DNA from: Lunatimonas sp.
GTDB lineage: Bacteria > Bacteroidota > Bacteroidia > Cytophagales > Cyclobacteriaceae
Assembly: GCF_020832325.1 (NCBI RefSeq)
Contig: NZ_JAFIEU010000002.1
Location: 1-64,000, forward strand
Direction: 5' to 3'
DNA length: 64,000 nucleotides
Every line of letters begins with the position of its first letter. Position 1 is the first letter of the stretch. This document shows positions 38,952 through 49,006 of the stretch, one piece after another. Both the position numbers and the translations under genes were made by a program. Below the pieces are notes generated by a model that saw nothing but the letters and a program-made list of their open reading frames with translations, searched no databases and was not told the origin of the DNA.

Positions 38952-39542
38952 ATGATACAGGTAATTAGGACACTGGTATTGGTTGGGTTATCCATGTCAT
39001 TGGTACTCATGGGTAAGGCTCAGCGGCTGTCGGATATTGAGTTGCAGGATGCGGTTTCCGGGGAGGTATTCTCGTTAAAAGAACACCGCTCTGCCAAAGC
39101 CGTGGTGCTTATATTTTCCAGTTTGGGCTGCCCCTTTGCCAAACTTTATGAAGAACGCATCCGGTTATTGCACGAGGAGTATGCCGGGCAGGGTTTTGTG
39201 TTTGCCCTGGTAAATCCGCACGCGGGGCGGGGAACTGGTGAAAATCAAGCCGATATGGCGAAGCGTGCAGAGGAGAAAGGATATCCCATGCCCTATCTCA
39301 TGGATACCGACCAAGAGATGACCCGGTATCTGGAGGTAACCAAGATTCCGGAGGCGGTAGTAATCAGCAATGGTCCGACGGGCTATTCGGTGGTTTACAA
39401 GGGGGCGATCGACAACAATCCCCAGTCTGCCGACAATGCCCAGATGAAGTACCTTGATGCTGCGTTGGGAAATATCCTGGCTCGCAAAAATCCCAGCCCG
39501 GCAGCTACGAGGGCAGTGGGTTGTAATGTTCGTTTGCAATAG
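38952..39542 (+). CDS. Secreted thioredoxin-fold/redoxin protein
   Basis: Signal peptide; IFSSLGCPFAKLYEERI; likely start MIQVIRT at 38952. Confidence 0.85.
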   Translation: MIQVIRTLVLVGLSMSLVLMGKAQRLSDIELQDAVSGEVFSLKEHRSAKAVVLIFSSLGCPFAKLYEERIRLLHEEYAGQGFVFALVNPHAGRGTGENQADMAKRAEEKGYPMPYLMDTDQEMTRYLEVTKIPEAVVISNGPTGYSVVYKGAIDNNPQSADNAQMKYLDAALGNILARKNPSPAATRAVGCNVRLQ

Positions 39543-39544
39543 CG

Positions 39545-40390
39545 CTAATCCACTGCTAGGATATCCAAGAGTTCCTGCACTTCTCGGGCCTTATCAGGCT
39601 CGCCGATTTTTTCAAAAGATAATTTTAGGTTTCGCAGGGTTCTGCGGATAATTTCGATGTTCTCACAGGGTTCGAAGTACTCGTCTTTGGGTTCGTATTT
39701 CAGGTGCTCCAGGTAGTTTAGGATATCGTGCCGTGTAAAAATAAGCCCTTTGTTAAAAGCATTGATATAAAAGGTCGTTTCTTCTGTTTTGTAGCTGAGT
39801 ACAAACAGGTTGGGGAGGTTAACACCGTATACCGGAAGTCCTAATTTTTTGGCTACTAATAGGTAGACTGAGCAAAGGCTGATCGGATTGCCTCTTTTGG
39901 AGTCCAATACAATACTCAGCATGCTATTGCTGGGGGAATGGAAATTTTTGGTATTTGCGGCAAACTTCAGTTCATGGAAAAGGACGCTGTTAATCGTGCG
40001 AACTTGCTCGTAGGGTGTGAGATGATTGTCGAAGGAGGTCCATACATCAAAGTAAATTTGGTGCATCGAAGCGTTTAAGGTATCAAATTCCAATTCCGGA
40101 TATTGAAAGGTGTTGACAATCCAAAGGCCTTGTAGAAGCTCTTGATCAGAGTCATGTCTCCATGTATGGAGGCGCTGTTTCAGTAGCGAAAACTGAAGCT
40201 CGTGCACCAAGTCTTCGATCTCCTTTTGGATGACCGGGTCAAAGCTGTCCTCCCATTTTTTTTCCAGAAATGGAATAATATCGTTACCTAAAGAAATAAT
40301 CTTCTCCCGAATGTGATCTTTTACTTCCGGATCTTGATCATCCAGTAGAGAGACCAATGCTGCTAATTCCTTTTCATTCAATACTCCCAT
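39545..40390 (-). CDS. SirB1-type transglutaminase-like/TPR protein
   Basis: NSMLSIVLDSKRGNPISLCSVYLLVAKKLGLPVYGVNLPNLFVL; likely start MGVLNEKEL at 40390. Confidence 0.88.
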   Translation of the reverse strand: MGVLNEKELAALVSLLDDQDPEVKDHIREKIISLGNDIIPFLEKKWEDSFDPVIQKEIEDLVHELQFSLLKQRLHTWRHDSDQELLQGLWIVNTFQYPELEFDTLNASMHQIYFDVWTSFDNHLTPYEQVRTINSVLFHELKFAANTKNFHSPSNSMLSIVLDSKRGNPISLCSVYLLVAKKLGLPVYGVNLPNLFVLSYKTEETTFYINAFNKGLIFTRHDILNYLEHLKYEPKDEYFEPCENIEIIRRTLRNLKLSFEKIGEPDKAREVQELLDILAVD

Positions 40391-40490
40391 GCGCGTGCCC
40401 TGATAGCGCTCTTGGCAACCTGCCTGTAGCGAATACTTAAAATTATCAATAATTTTAGAAAATTGATACCTAAGCGGTGAGGGATGTAGG

Positions 40491-41291
40491 CTATAGTGAT
40501 TCGATCTCCTCTTTGTAGGCCTTGATGGCGCGGAATAATCCGGAGGCAATATAGGTTTGGCCATCTTTGCTATTGAGGTAACGCTCTTCGTTGGCATTGG
40601 ACAAAAATCCTACCTCCACCAATACACTCGGCATACTGGTGGTCCACAACACATAAAATGGTGCCTGCTTTACCCCTCGGCTGTAACGGTTCACCCGGGT
40701 TTTGAAGTCGTTTTCGATTTTTTCAGCGAGCGAAAGACTATTGGCGAAATAGGCTTTTTGCATGAGGTTAAACATCATGTAGGATTCTGGTGAGGAGGGG
40801 TCAAATCCTTCGTAGTTTTCTTCGTAATCATCCTCCAGTAAGATTACCGCATTCTCTCGCTTGACGATCTCAAAATTGGCATTAAAGTTTTTATTCCCCA
40901 TCACAAAGGTCTCCGTACCGTACACTTGCGTACCGGCAGTGGCATTGCAGTGAATGGAAATAAAGAGGTCGGCTTTGTTGCGGTTGGCGATGTTTGCCCG
41001 TTCCTTTAGCTCGATAAACGTATCGGATTTACGGGTGTAGATCACTTCCACTTCGGGTAGCAGGTCATTGATGTATTTACCCAATTGCAGAGCCAAGGCT
41101 AGGGCAACATCCTTTTCTCTGGAGATTTTACCCACGGTTCCGGGATCCTTGCCACCATGTCCTGCATCGATCACGATACGGCGCAATTTGTACTCTGCAG
41201 TGCGTTTACCCGTCGGGATGAAAGCCGTAAAAATCAAGGAGAATGTCAGTAAGGAAATAATGAGAATATTTTTCGGTCTCCTTCGTTTCAT
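40491..41291 (-). CDS. N-acetylmuramoyl-L-alanine amidase (Amidase_3)
   Basis: IVIDAGHGGKDPGTVG; SIHCNA; VLVEVGFLSNANEE; likely start MKRRRPKN at 41291. Confidence 0.93.
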   Translation of the reverse strand: MKRRRPKNILIISLLTFSLIFTAFIPTGKRTAEYKLRRIVIDAGHGGKDPGTVGKISREKDVALALALQLGKYINDLLPEVEVIYTRKSDTFIELKERANIANRNKADLFISIHCNATAGTQVYGTETFVMGNKNFNANFEIVKRENAVILLEDDYEENYEGFDPSSPESYMMFNLMQKAYFANSLSLAEKIENDFKTRVNRYSRGVKQAPFYVLWTTSMPSVLVEVGFLSNANEERYLNSKDGQTYIASGLFRAIKAYKEEIESL

Positions 41292-41354
41292 AAACGTTAT
41301 TAAAGTTAACTTTACGCAAAATTTATAAATTTTTGAAGCAAACAGAAATAAACG

Positions 41355-44129
41355 GTGCATAATCTTAAGCTCGTATTTCTTTCCGTAACGCTCCTAACCC
41401 TTATTTATCAGGATCTTTTGGGACAGGAGCCCGGTAGAAGACCCGTCGAAAGAGAGCTTACTGTACCCGATACGCTTGTCAATCCGCCGTCGTTTGCAGA
41501 TACCCTACTTCCTTCCCTTCCAGATAGTATCCTTTCGATCGAACCGGAAATGTTGGAGCCCGACTCCGCACAGTTGGCGCAGATAGGCGACATCGAAACC
41601 GTTATCAATTATTTTGCCGAAGACAGCATAGTATCTGATTTTTCGCAAAATAAAGTTTTTTTGTACAAAGATGCATGGTTTGAGTATGGAAACATCCGAC
41701 TAGATGCGGATTATATCGTGATCGATTGGGAGAAGAGTGAGCTTTATGCCTCCGGATTGGCCGATACCACCGGGGTGATTCAGGGAACGCCCATGTTTAA
41801 GGAAGGGTCCAGCATCTATGAGATCCGAAAGGACATGCGCTACAATTTCAAATCCAGCAAAGCAATCATCACAGACGTGGTAACTCAACAAGACGAGGGG
41901 CTTTTACGCGGGCAGACCGTAAAAAAGGGCCGGGATGGCAGCATTTATCTGAACAAGGGCTTTTACACTACCTGTGATTTGCTGGAGCCGCACTGGCACA
42001 TCTCCTCTTCTAAAATAAAATCTATTCGGGGCAAACAGGTGGTTTCAGGTCCTTTTAATCTTTACTTTAACGGAATACCTACTCCTTTGGGATTGCCGTT
42101 CGGTATTATCCCGGACACCCCCGAAGAGAAAGTTTCCGGGATCCTGTTTCCCTCCTATGGGCAGGAGCAGGTGCGTGGGTTTTTTTTGAGGGACTTTGGT
42201 TATTATTTTGCGCTGAACGACTACATCCACTCCAAAGTTACCGGAGAGGTATTCTCCTTGGGTGGATGGGGAGTGAAGACAGCCTCTGTGTACAATAAGC
42301 GCTATCGCTTCAAGGGAGGTTTTAACATAGACTTTCAGAAATTCCAAAGCCCCGAGACAGCAGAGACTCCGATCGCTTACGATGCGTTTTGGTTGCGCTG
42401 GAACCATACACCTGAATCAAGGGGAAATTCCCGCTTCTCAGCATCGGCCAACTTCGGAACCAAGTCCTATAATGACAACGTCTTGCAGCAAGCCAATTTT
42501 CAGCAAAACATGTCCTCTGACTTTTCCTCCAACATTGCGTACAGTAAAACCTTCGTAGGTACGCCTTTTAGTATGTCTGCCAACCTACGACACTCCCAAA
42601 ATCAGGTTACGGATGAAGTAAACCTGCTTCTTCCCGATGTGGCGGTGAACATGAATCGGCAGAATCCCTTCCGAAATGTCAAGTTTGAGCCGCTAAAGAC
42701 GCTCAATATCTCCTGGAACTTTAATGCGCAAAACTCCATCAACAACCGGATCACGCCGGAGTTTGGGGTAGACCCAAACCTACTGAGAAACGAAATGGAG
42801 ATGTTTAGCCAGCCAAACGCGCCGAATATCCTGCCGTTCACCTTTGCCAATATGCCGCAGCTTCTCAGGGAAGCCGATAATGGTTTTAGGCACACGGTCC
42901 CGGTGTCCTCTAACTTTACCTTGTTTCGGTTTTTTACGGGCACTGCCTCTATGAACTTCACTGAACTTTGGTACCTGGAGCGGATCAACTACTATTACAA
43001 CCCTCAAGAGGGCCGACTGGACAGGATTTTGGAACCTGGATTTAATCGGGTTGGGTATTACAATAGTTCCTTTAACATGGCTACCAACATCTACGGGTTT
43101 TATACCTTTAAGAAAGGGTCAAAAATAGAGGCAATCAGGCACCACATGCAGCCTACCTTTGGCTTTTCGTCCACACCGGACTTTTCGGACCCACGGTTTG
43201 GCTATTACCAGGAGTTACAAGTGGATCCATCCGGACGCACGCAGCGCCTGTCTAGGTACCAGGGCTTTCTATATGGCGGAGCTCCTATGGGAGAGGCCAA
43301 AGCGTTGAGTATCAATATCCGTAACGTGGTAGAGGCGAAGGTAAGAATGGAAAGTGACACCGCTGAAGTACAAACTAAGAAAGTACCCCTGCTGCAAACG
43401 CTCAATATCGCTACCAACTACAACTTTGCGGCAGACTCGTTTCAGCTAGCTCCCATAAACATGAATACCAGAACCTCCCTGTTTGACAACAAAATATCGG
43501 TATTTGTGAGTGCTAACTTGGACCCCTATGCCACTGGAGTCTATAACATTGGCGGTCAGGAACGCGTGTCTCGGATCAATGATTTTGCCTATAGACGCGG
43601 GCAGGGCATCGGAACGATCCGAAGTGCGACCATGAATCTCAACGGAAGCATTAATCCGAGTAGGACGGAAAAATCACCCGGTGAAGTAAGGGATGAACTT
43701 ACCAATGATTTTTTGAACAATGGGGGACAAATGACGGAGTTTGTGCAAAATGAAATCGACCGCATCGCAAACGATCCCAGCCAATACATTGACTGGTCAA
43801 TACCTTGGAATATGACGTTTGGATATAACCTCAGTTACAATAAGCCACCTACAGGGGACTCCAGAATTACCCAAGCGGTCAACATCTCCGGTGATATCAG
43901 TCTGTCTGACAAGTGGAAGGTAAACTTCAATTCTGGCTTTGATGTCACTGCTGGAAATATTACCCAGACGATGATAGGCATCGCCAGGGATCTACACTGC
44001 TGGCAGATGAATGTTAACTGGGTTCCTTTTGGCCGCTTCACCAGTTACAACATCGATATCCGCGTTAAGTCAAACATCTTGCGAGATCTGAAAGTATCGC
44101 GTAGACGCTCCTTCTTCGATAGCTTTTAG
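41355..44129 (+). CDS. LptD-like LPS assembly outer membrane protein
   Basis: 924 aa; OstA-like N-terminal region then large beta-barrel; KGFYTTCDLLEPHWHI. Confidence 0.9.
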   Translation: MHNLKLVFLSVTLLTLIYQDLLGQEPGRRPVERELTVPDTLVNPPSFADTLLPSLPDSILSIEPEMLEPDSAQLAQIGDIETVINYFAEDSIVSDFSQNKVFLYKDAWFEYGNIRLDADYIVIDWEKSELYASGLADTTGVIQGTPMFKEGSSIYEIRKDMRYNFKSSKAIITDVVTQQDEGLLRGQTVKKGRDGSIYLNKGFYTTCDLLEPHWHISSSKIKSIRGKQVVSGPFNLYFNGIPTPLGLPFGIIPDTPEEKVSGILFPSYGQEQVRGFFLRDFGYYFALNDYIHSKVTGEVFSLGGWGVKTASVYNKRYRFKGGFNIDFQKFQSPETAETPIAYDAFWLRWNHTPESRGNSRFSASANFGTKSYNDNVLQQANFQQNMSSDFSSNIAYSKTFVGTPFSMSANLRHSQNQVTDEVNLLLPDVAVNMNRQNPFRNVKFEPLKTLNISWNFNAQNSINNRITPEFGVDPNLLRNEMEMFSQPNAPNILPFTFANMPQLLREADNGFRHTVPVSSNFTLFRFFTGTASMNFTELWYLERINYYYNPQEGRLDRILEPGFNRVGYYNSSFNMATNIYGFYTFKKGSKIEAIRHHMQPTFGFSSTPDFSDPRFGYYQELQVDPSGRTQRLSRYQGFLYGGAPMGEAKALSINIRNVVEAKVRMESDTAEVQTKKVPLLQTLNIATNYNFAADSFQLAPINMNTRTSLFDNKISVFVSANLDPYATGVYNIGGQERVSRINDFAYRRGQGIGTIRSATMNLNGSINPSRTEKSPGEVRDELTNDFLNNGGQMTEFVQNEIDRIANDPSQYIDWSIPWNMTFGYNLSYNKPPTGDSRITQAVNISGDISLSDKWKVNFNSGFDVTAGNITQTMIGIARDLHCWQMNVNWVPFGRFTSYNIDIRVKSNILRDLKVSRRRSFFDSF

Positions 44130-44132
44130 TGG

Positions 44133-45350
44133 CTAAAAATCTGCTCTACTGATGGGCATGGTCATGCACCTGGGTCCGCCCAATCCCCGAGACAGTTCCG
44201 AAGAGGGGATTTCCAACACCTCTACCCCCACATCGCGCAGTGCCCGATTGGTGTGTTTGTTGCGGCTGTAGGATATTACCCTTCTGGGTGAAATGGTCAA
44301 TACGTTGGCCCCGTCAAACCACTGCTCGCGCAATGCGTAGTCTGGGTTCCCGTTGCCGGTATGGATGATCTGTAGGTGTGGGATTTCTAATTGAAGGATA
44401 TCGGCCAAGGATTCGGTAAGGATCGTTTTTTTGATATGGACTTGATCTTGTTCCCTGCTTTTTAGTGTATATACGGAGGTTTGTACCACCGCTTCTAGGG
44501 CATCGGGATAGGTTAAGATCAGGTTTTCATCCAGGACCGTAAACACCGTATCCAAGTGCATGAAGTTCCGTTTTTTGGGAAGCTGTACTTTGTAAACGCG
44601 CTCAATGGTACCCTCCGATATCAGCTGCTTGGCCAGGTGATAGATGGAGCGCTCATCGGTCCGTTCTGAGTCTCCCACCGCGATGGCCTTTTCCGAAAGG
44701 ATGATGATGTCCCCCCCTTCTATGCATGGGGGGTTATTTTGATTGTCCTTGGGATAAACCCGGTGAATTTGATTTTTAAAATCGGGGTGGTTTTCAAAAA
44801 CAACCCTAACCAAATCCGCTTCCCGTTGTCTCTCTTCATTACGCATGCTGGAAAACAGCATCCCGCCGGGGCAAATGGCGGCGGTGTCCCGCTGGAAATA
44901 GAGGTTCGGTATGGGCGGTATCAGGTAGGCAAAATCCAAGAGCTCCTCCAATTGCAGCCCCTTCATTTTGCGCCTGGCTTCGTGAACCTTTATACCTGCA
45001 ATAAGTGCGGTCGCACATTCGGAAGTAGAGAGTTTTTCCATAAACTCATCTGCCAAGTATCCCAGCCGGTATTTTTTCAGTCCTTCGGTGAGGAGCCTAT
45101 GTTGTAGTTTCTTATCGAGCAGCACCTCCATCAGCAGCTCGTGTAGCAGATACACCTTGGCCCCAGTAGTCTGGGTCAGTAGGGATCGGAAATAATCATG
45201 CTCACGCTGCATGTCTTCCAAGTAAGGGACATCCTCGAAAAGCAGTAGGTGCTTGTTATAAGGGGTAAGCCGGTCGATTTCCTTGCCGGGGCGGTGCATC
45301 AACACAGCTTTAAGTGTTCCGTATTCTGATTTTATTCGAAGGTCTGTCAT
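44133..45350 (-). CDS. arcA: Arginine deiminase
   Basis: LKAVLMHRPGKEIDRL; FQRDTAA; IEGGDIIILSE; GLGGPRCMTMPI. Confidence 0.95.
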   Translation of the reverse strand: MTDLRIKSEYGTLKAVLMHRPGKEIDRLTPYNKHLLLFEDVPYLEDMQREHDYFRSLLTQTTGAKVYLLHELLMEVLLDKKLQHRLLTEGLKKYRLGYLADEFMEKLSTSECATALIAGIKVHEARRKMKGLQLEELLDFAYLIPPIPNLYFQRDTAAICPGGMLFSSMRNEERQREADLVRVVFENHPDFKNQIHRVYPKDNQNNPPCIEGGDIIILSEKAIAVGDSERTDERSIYHLAKQLISEGTIERVYKVQLPKKRNFMHLDTVFTVLDENLILTYPDALEAVVQTSVYTLKSREQDQVHIKKTILTESLADILQLEIPHLQIIHTGNGNPDYALREQWFDGANVLTISPRRVISYSRNKHTNRALRDVGVEVLEIPSSELSRGLGGPRCMTMPISRADF

Positions 45351-45447
45351 AGAGGGTCTACCCGTTTAGCTTTGGTAAGACGCTCTAATTTCGCAAAATC
45401 TAGACAATATTGTATCTTTCCCCCTCAATTTATCAACGTTACTTACT

Positions 45448-46872
45448 ATGAAGTTTTTCTTTCAATTATTCTACCAACTCCTTTGTATTGCTCTTCTAAC
45501 GGGATCTCTGACCGTTCATGCGCAGTCGTACTTTGCAGATGGTCTATCTCCTGCGTTTCACAAAGAACGAAGGCAGGCGTTTCGGGACCTTTTACCCGAA
45601 AACGGCGTTGCTGTTATTTTTAATAATCCTGTAAAGAATAGGTCCAATGACACGGAATTTAGTTACCGACCCAATTCTGATTTCTATTACCTGACGGGAT
45701 TCAGGGAACCCAATGCCGCACTGATTATTTTCAAAAAGCCACAGACGGTCGATGGGGCAAAAGTAAATGAAATCATCTACGTGCAGCCTCGAGACCCCAG
45801 AAAGGAACAATGGGATGGCGTTCGGTTGGGAGTCGATGGCGTGAAAGAGAAGCTGGGTTTTGAACATGCGTATGTTCATTCCGATTTTATGAAATCCCCT
45901 CAGATTGATTGGAACAATTTGGCACCGGTGTTATCCTTTGATATGGGGATCATAGAGGGTGGAAGCCACAATGCGCCCCTTAATGAGATGGTTTCAAAGT
46001 TAAAAAGTATGAGCCTGTCTACAGAAGTTCCCAGCAATACCGCATTGAATCAGATCATGGCGAAATTGCGTGCGGTGAAGACAGCGGAGGAGTTGGTGAT
46101 TTTGGAAAAGGCAATCTTGATTTCGGGCAAAGGACATATCGAATCGTTTAAGTCCATCAAGCCGGGGGTATCGGAACGGGCCGTACAGGGAGTTCATGAG
46201 TTTGTCCATAAGGCCATGGGTGCGGAGGATATCGGCTATGGATCTATCGTGGGTTCGGGAAACAATACCACCATTTTACACTATGTAGAAAACAGCGTTG
46301 AAGATTTGACAGATGGATTGATTTTAATGGATGTGGGAGCGGAGTACAAGGGCTATTCTGGAGACATTACCAGAACGGTTCCGGTGAAAGGCGTTTTCTC
46401 ACCCGAAGAAAAAGCCATTTACGAGATTGTCTTGGAAGCCTTGGAGGCGGGAATTGCCGCATGTACCGTTGGGGCGGAATATAAGGAGATTGACCAAGCT
46501 GCAAGAAACGTAATTGATGCCGGGTTGGTAAAATTGGGATTGGTGAAGCCAGGAGAAAAACATCCTTATTTCCCCCATGGGACCGGCCATCACCTGGGAT
46601 TGGATGTGCACGACCGTGGAGGACGGGGAATCTTAGAGCCTGGAATGGTCCTTACCGTGGAGCCTGGAATCTACATTCCTGAGGGAAGTGATGTAGATCC
46701 CAAGTGGTGGAGAATAGGCGTCAGAATCGAGGATAATATTCTGATTACCGCTGACGGTAATAGAAATCTTAGTGCCTTTGTTCCCAAAACAGTTGAGGAT
46801 ATAGAAAGGACGATGAAGGAAGAGGGTATTTTACAAAAGCTGGAGCTGAATAGTGTCGCGGGGTCGTTTTAG
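45448..46872 (+). CDS. Secreted Xaa-Pro aminopeptidase (M24B, aminopeptidase P)
   Basis: Signal peptide; DVGAEYKGYSGDITRTVPV; HGTGHHLGLDVHD; EPGIYIPEG. Confidence 0.95.
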   Translation: MKFFFQLFYQLLCIALLTGSLTVHAQSYFADGLSPAFHKERRQAFRDLLPENGVAVIFNNPVKNRSNDTEFSYRPNSDFYYLTGFREPNAALIIFKKPQTVDGAKVNEIIYVQPRDPRKEQWDGVRLGVDGVKEKLGFEHAYVHSDFMKSPQIDWNNLAPVLSFDMGIIEGGSHNAPLNEMVSKLKSMSLSTEVPSNTALNQIMAKLRAVKTAEELVILEKAILISGKGHIESFKSIKPGVSERAVQGVHEFVHKAMGAEDIGYGSIVGSGNNTTILHYVENSVEDLTDGLILMDVGAEYKGYSGDITRTVPVKGVFSPEEKAIYEIVLEALEAGIAACTVGAEYKEIDQAARNVIDAGLVKLGLVKPGEKHPYFPHGTGHHLGLDVHDRGGRGILEPGMVLTVEPGIYIPEGSDVDPKWWRIGVRIEDNILITADGNRNLSAFVPKTVEDIERTMKEEGILQKLELNSVAGSF

Positions 46873-46898
46873 ACCGCCAAAGAGTAAGCTACGAATAC

Positions 46899-46952
46899 AA
46901 ACAAGTCCCGATATCGTTTCAATAGCAATTGAAGTGGTATAGGGACTTGTTT
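46899..46952. repeat. Imperfect inverted repeat in a convergent intergenic region, flanked by GTAAGCTAC direct repeats
   Basis: AAACAAGTCCC ... GGGACTTGTTT (11-bp perfect arms) plus inner TTCAAT/ATTGAA; GTAAGCTAC at 46884-46892 and 46959-46967. Confidence 0.8.
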
Positions 46953-46983
46953 CAAATGGTAAGCTACACAAATGGAGTGGCTA

Positions 46984-47838
46984 TTACCTTCCTTTTTCCA
47001 AATCCAAAATATCCCGGATTTTGTTCGCTTCTGCCATTTCTTCGGATAGGCCCTTGTAGTCTTCTGCAGCGATCTTATTGCGGAAGTCCTGCATATGGGC
47101 GATGTACGAGTCCATGGCTTCCAGCAGATTTTTGCGGTTTTCGACAAATATCGGTGCCCACATGGCCGGAGAGCTCTTCGCCAACCGCACCGTAGAGGCA
47201 AATCCACTGCCTGCCATGTCAAAGATGTGCTTTTCATCTGCCGTCTTGTCCAGTACCGTCTTGCCCAGCATGAAAGAGGTAACGTGCGACAGGTGCGATA
47301 CAAACGCTAGGTGCAGGTCATGGTCTTTGGGGTCCATGAAACGGAGCTTCATATTCATCAGCTCAAACAGCTCGTAGGCCATTCCTTTCAGGTGTACATC
47401 GGTTTTTTCCATTTCACAGATGATCATCACCTTGCCGTCGAACAGGTCTACTTCAGCGGCCTTTGGTCCGGAGTTTTCCGTTCCGGCGATGGGGTGCACA
47501 GCCAGGTAATTCGCGCGTTTTGGGTGCTTGGCGATTTTCTCGCAGATCAATTCCTTAGTGGAGCCGAAGTCAAACACTAAAGTCTTGTCGCCGGTCTCTG
47601 CCAGGGTTTGTTCCAAGAGGCTGGTTAAGGTATCTACCGGGGTAGCCAGGACCACCACGTCGGTATCGGCGTCCGGTTTCTCTTTGGCTTCGGTGATCAT
47701 GCCCAGGGCTTGGGCTTGCTCCAAGTGAGTGGAGTTTTGGTCGAAACCTGTAACGATCAGGTCGGGTCGCTTCTTCTTTAGTACCAGGGCAAATGATCCC
47801 CCCAGCAATCCCAAACCAATAATGTGTATCTTCTTCAT
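46984..47838 (-). CDS. tyrA: Prephenate dehydrogenase
   Basis: IIGLGLLGGSFALVLKK; VHPIAGTENSG; SHLSHVTSFML. Confidence 0.93.
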   Translation of the reverse strand: MKKIHIIGLGLLGGSFALVLKKKRPDLIVTGFDQNSTHLEQAQALGMITEAKEKPDADTDVVVLATPVDTLTSLLEQTLAETGDKTLVFDFGSTKELICEKIAKHPKRANYLAVHPIAGTENSGPKAAEVDLFDGKVMIICEMEKTDVHLKGMAYELFELMNMKLRFMDPKDHDLHLAFVSHLSHVTSFMLGKTVLDKTADEKHIFDMAGSGFASTVRLAKSSPAMWAPIFVENRKNLLEAMDSYIAHMQDFRNKIAAEDYKGLSEEMAEANKIRDILDLEKGR

Positions 47839-47857
47839 GGGTAACGTTGTTTGTTAA

Positions 47858-49006
47858 TCAGTGTTCAATTCGATTCAATGCCTCCAAAATATCCTCTTCG
47901 GCAACGCATAACGAAAAGCGAATATACTGCTCGCCCGCACTGCCAAAGATCATTCCCGGTGTCACGAAGAGGTGCTTCTCGTGCAGCAGCCTATCTACCA
48001 TTGCCAATGCGTCGGTTCCTAAAGGGACCTTGGTCCAGACGAACATCCCGCCCGGTTGTTTCAGCAGTTGTAAACCCAGCTTTTCGGCCAGTTTCCATAC
48101 CAGCGCCCTTCTGCGTGCGTAGATCGCATTGTTTTCGGCAAACCAGTCATTGCCTAGGTTGAGCGCAGCTACGGCCCCTTCCTGTAGGCCCAAAAACATG
48201 CCCGAATCCATGTTGCTTTTTACCCGAAGTACCGCCTGCAGGTAGTCCTTTCTTCCTGCCAACATCCCTACCCGCCATCCGGGGATATTGAAACTCTTGC
48301 TCAAGGAGTTCAATTCCAACGCATGTTCTTTGGCACCGGGCACGGCCAAAAGGCTGATGGCTTCCTCATACAGCACAAAGCTGTAGGGATTGTCGTTGAT
48401 CAACAGGATATCGTTGGCTTCTGCAAATTGGAGCAGGCGCTCAAAGAGCTTGGGATTTCCAGGTGCACCTGTAGGCATGTTTGGGTAATTCACCCACATC
48501 AACTTTACCTTTTTTAGGTCCATTTGTGCCAGCTGTTCCCAATTGGGCTCCCAGTTGCTGCTTTCATCCAGCTCGTAATACACAGGATTGGCATTTAATA
48601 GCTTGGTCACGGATGTGTAGGTGGGGTAGCCAGGATTGGGAATCAGCACCTCATCTCCCTCATCCAGGAATGCCATGGAAATATGCATGATACCTTCTTT
48701 GGATCCCATCAGAGGGAGGATTTCCTGTTCAGGGTCTAGCGATACGCCATAGTGCCGCTCGTAGAAGGCGGCAAAGGAGTTCCTCAGCGCCGGAATACCG
48801 GTGTAGGACTGATAGCCGTGGGCCTTTGGGTTTTCTGCGGCTTTTTTCAAGGCATCGATTACGCTGGGGTGCGGTGGCAGGTCCGGACTGCCGATGCCCA
48901 TGTTGATGATCGCGTGACCAGCCTGCCGAAGCTGTGCCACTTCCTTTAGTTTCGTGGAGAAGTAATATTCCTTTACTTCACCTAGCCGCTTGGAATACCC
49001 TTTCAT
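47858..49006 (-). CDS. PLP-dependent class I/II aminotransferase
   Basis: GIGSPDLPPHPSVIDAL; SLSKSFNIPGWRVG; in Phe/Tyr operon. Confidence 0.93.
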   Translation of the reverse strand: MKGYSKRLGEVKEYYFSTKLKEVAQLRQAGHAIINMGIGSPDLPPHPSVIDALKKAAENPKAHGYQSYTGIPALRNSFAAFYERHYGVSLDPEQEILPLMGSKEGIMHISMAFLDEGDEVLIPNPGYPTYTSVTKLLNANPVYYELDESSNWEPNWEQLAQMDLKKVKLMWVNYPNMPTGAPGNPKLFERLLQFAEANDILLINDNPYSFVLYEEAISLLAVPGAKEHALELNSLSKSFNIPGWRVGMLAGRKDYLQAVLRVKSNMDSGMFLGLQEGAVAALNLGNDWFAENNAIYARRRALVWKLAEKLGLQLLKQPGGMFVWTKVPLGTDALAMVDRLLHEKHLFVTPGMIFGSAGEQYIRFSLCVAEEDILEALNRIEH

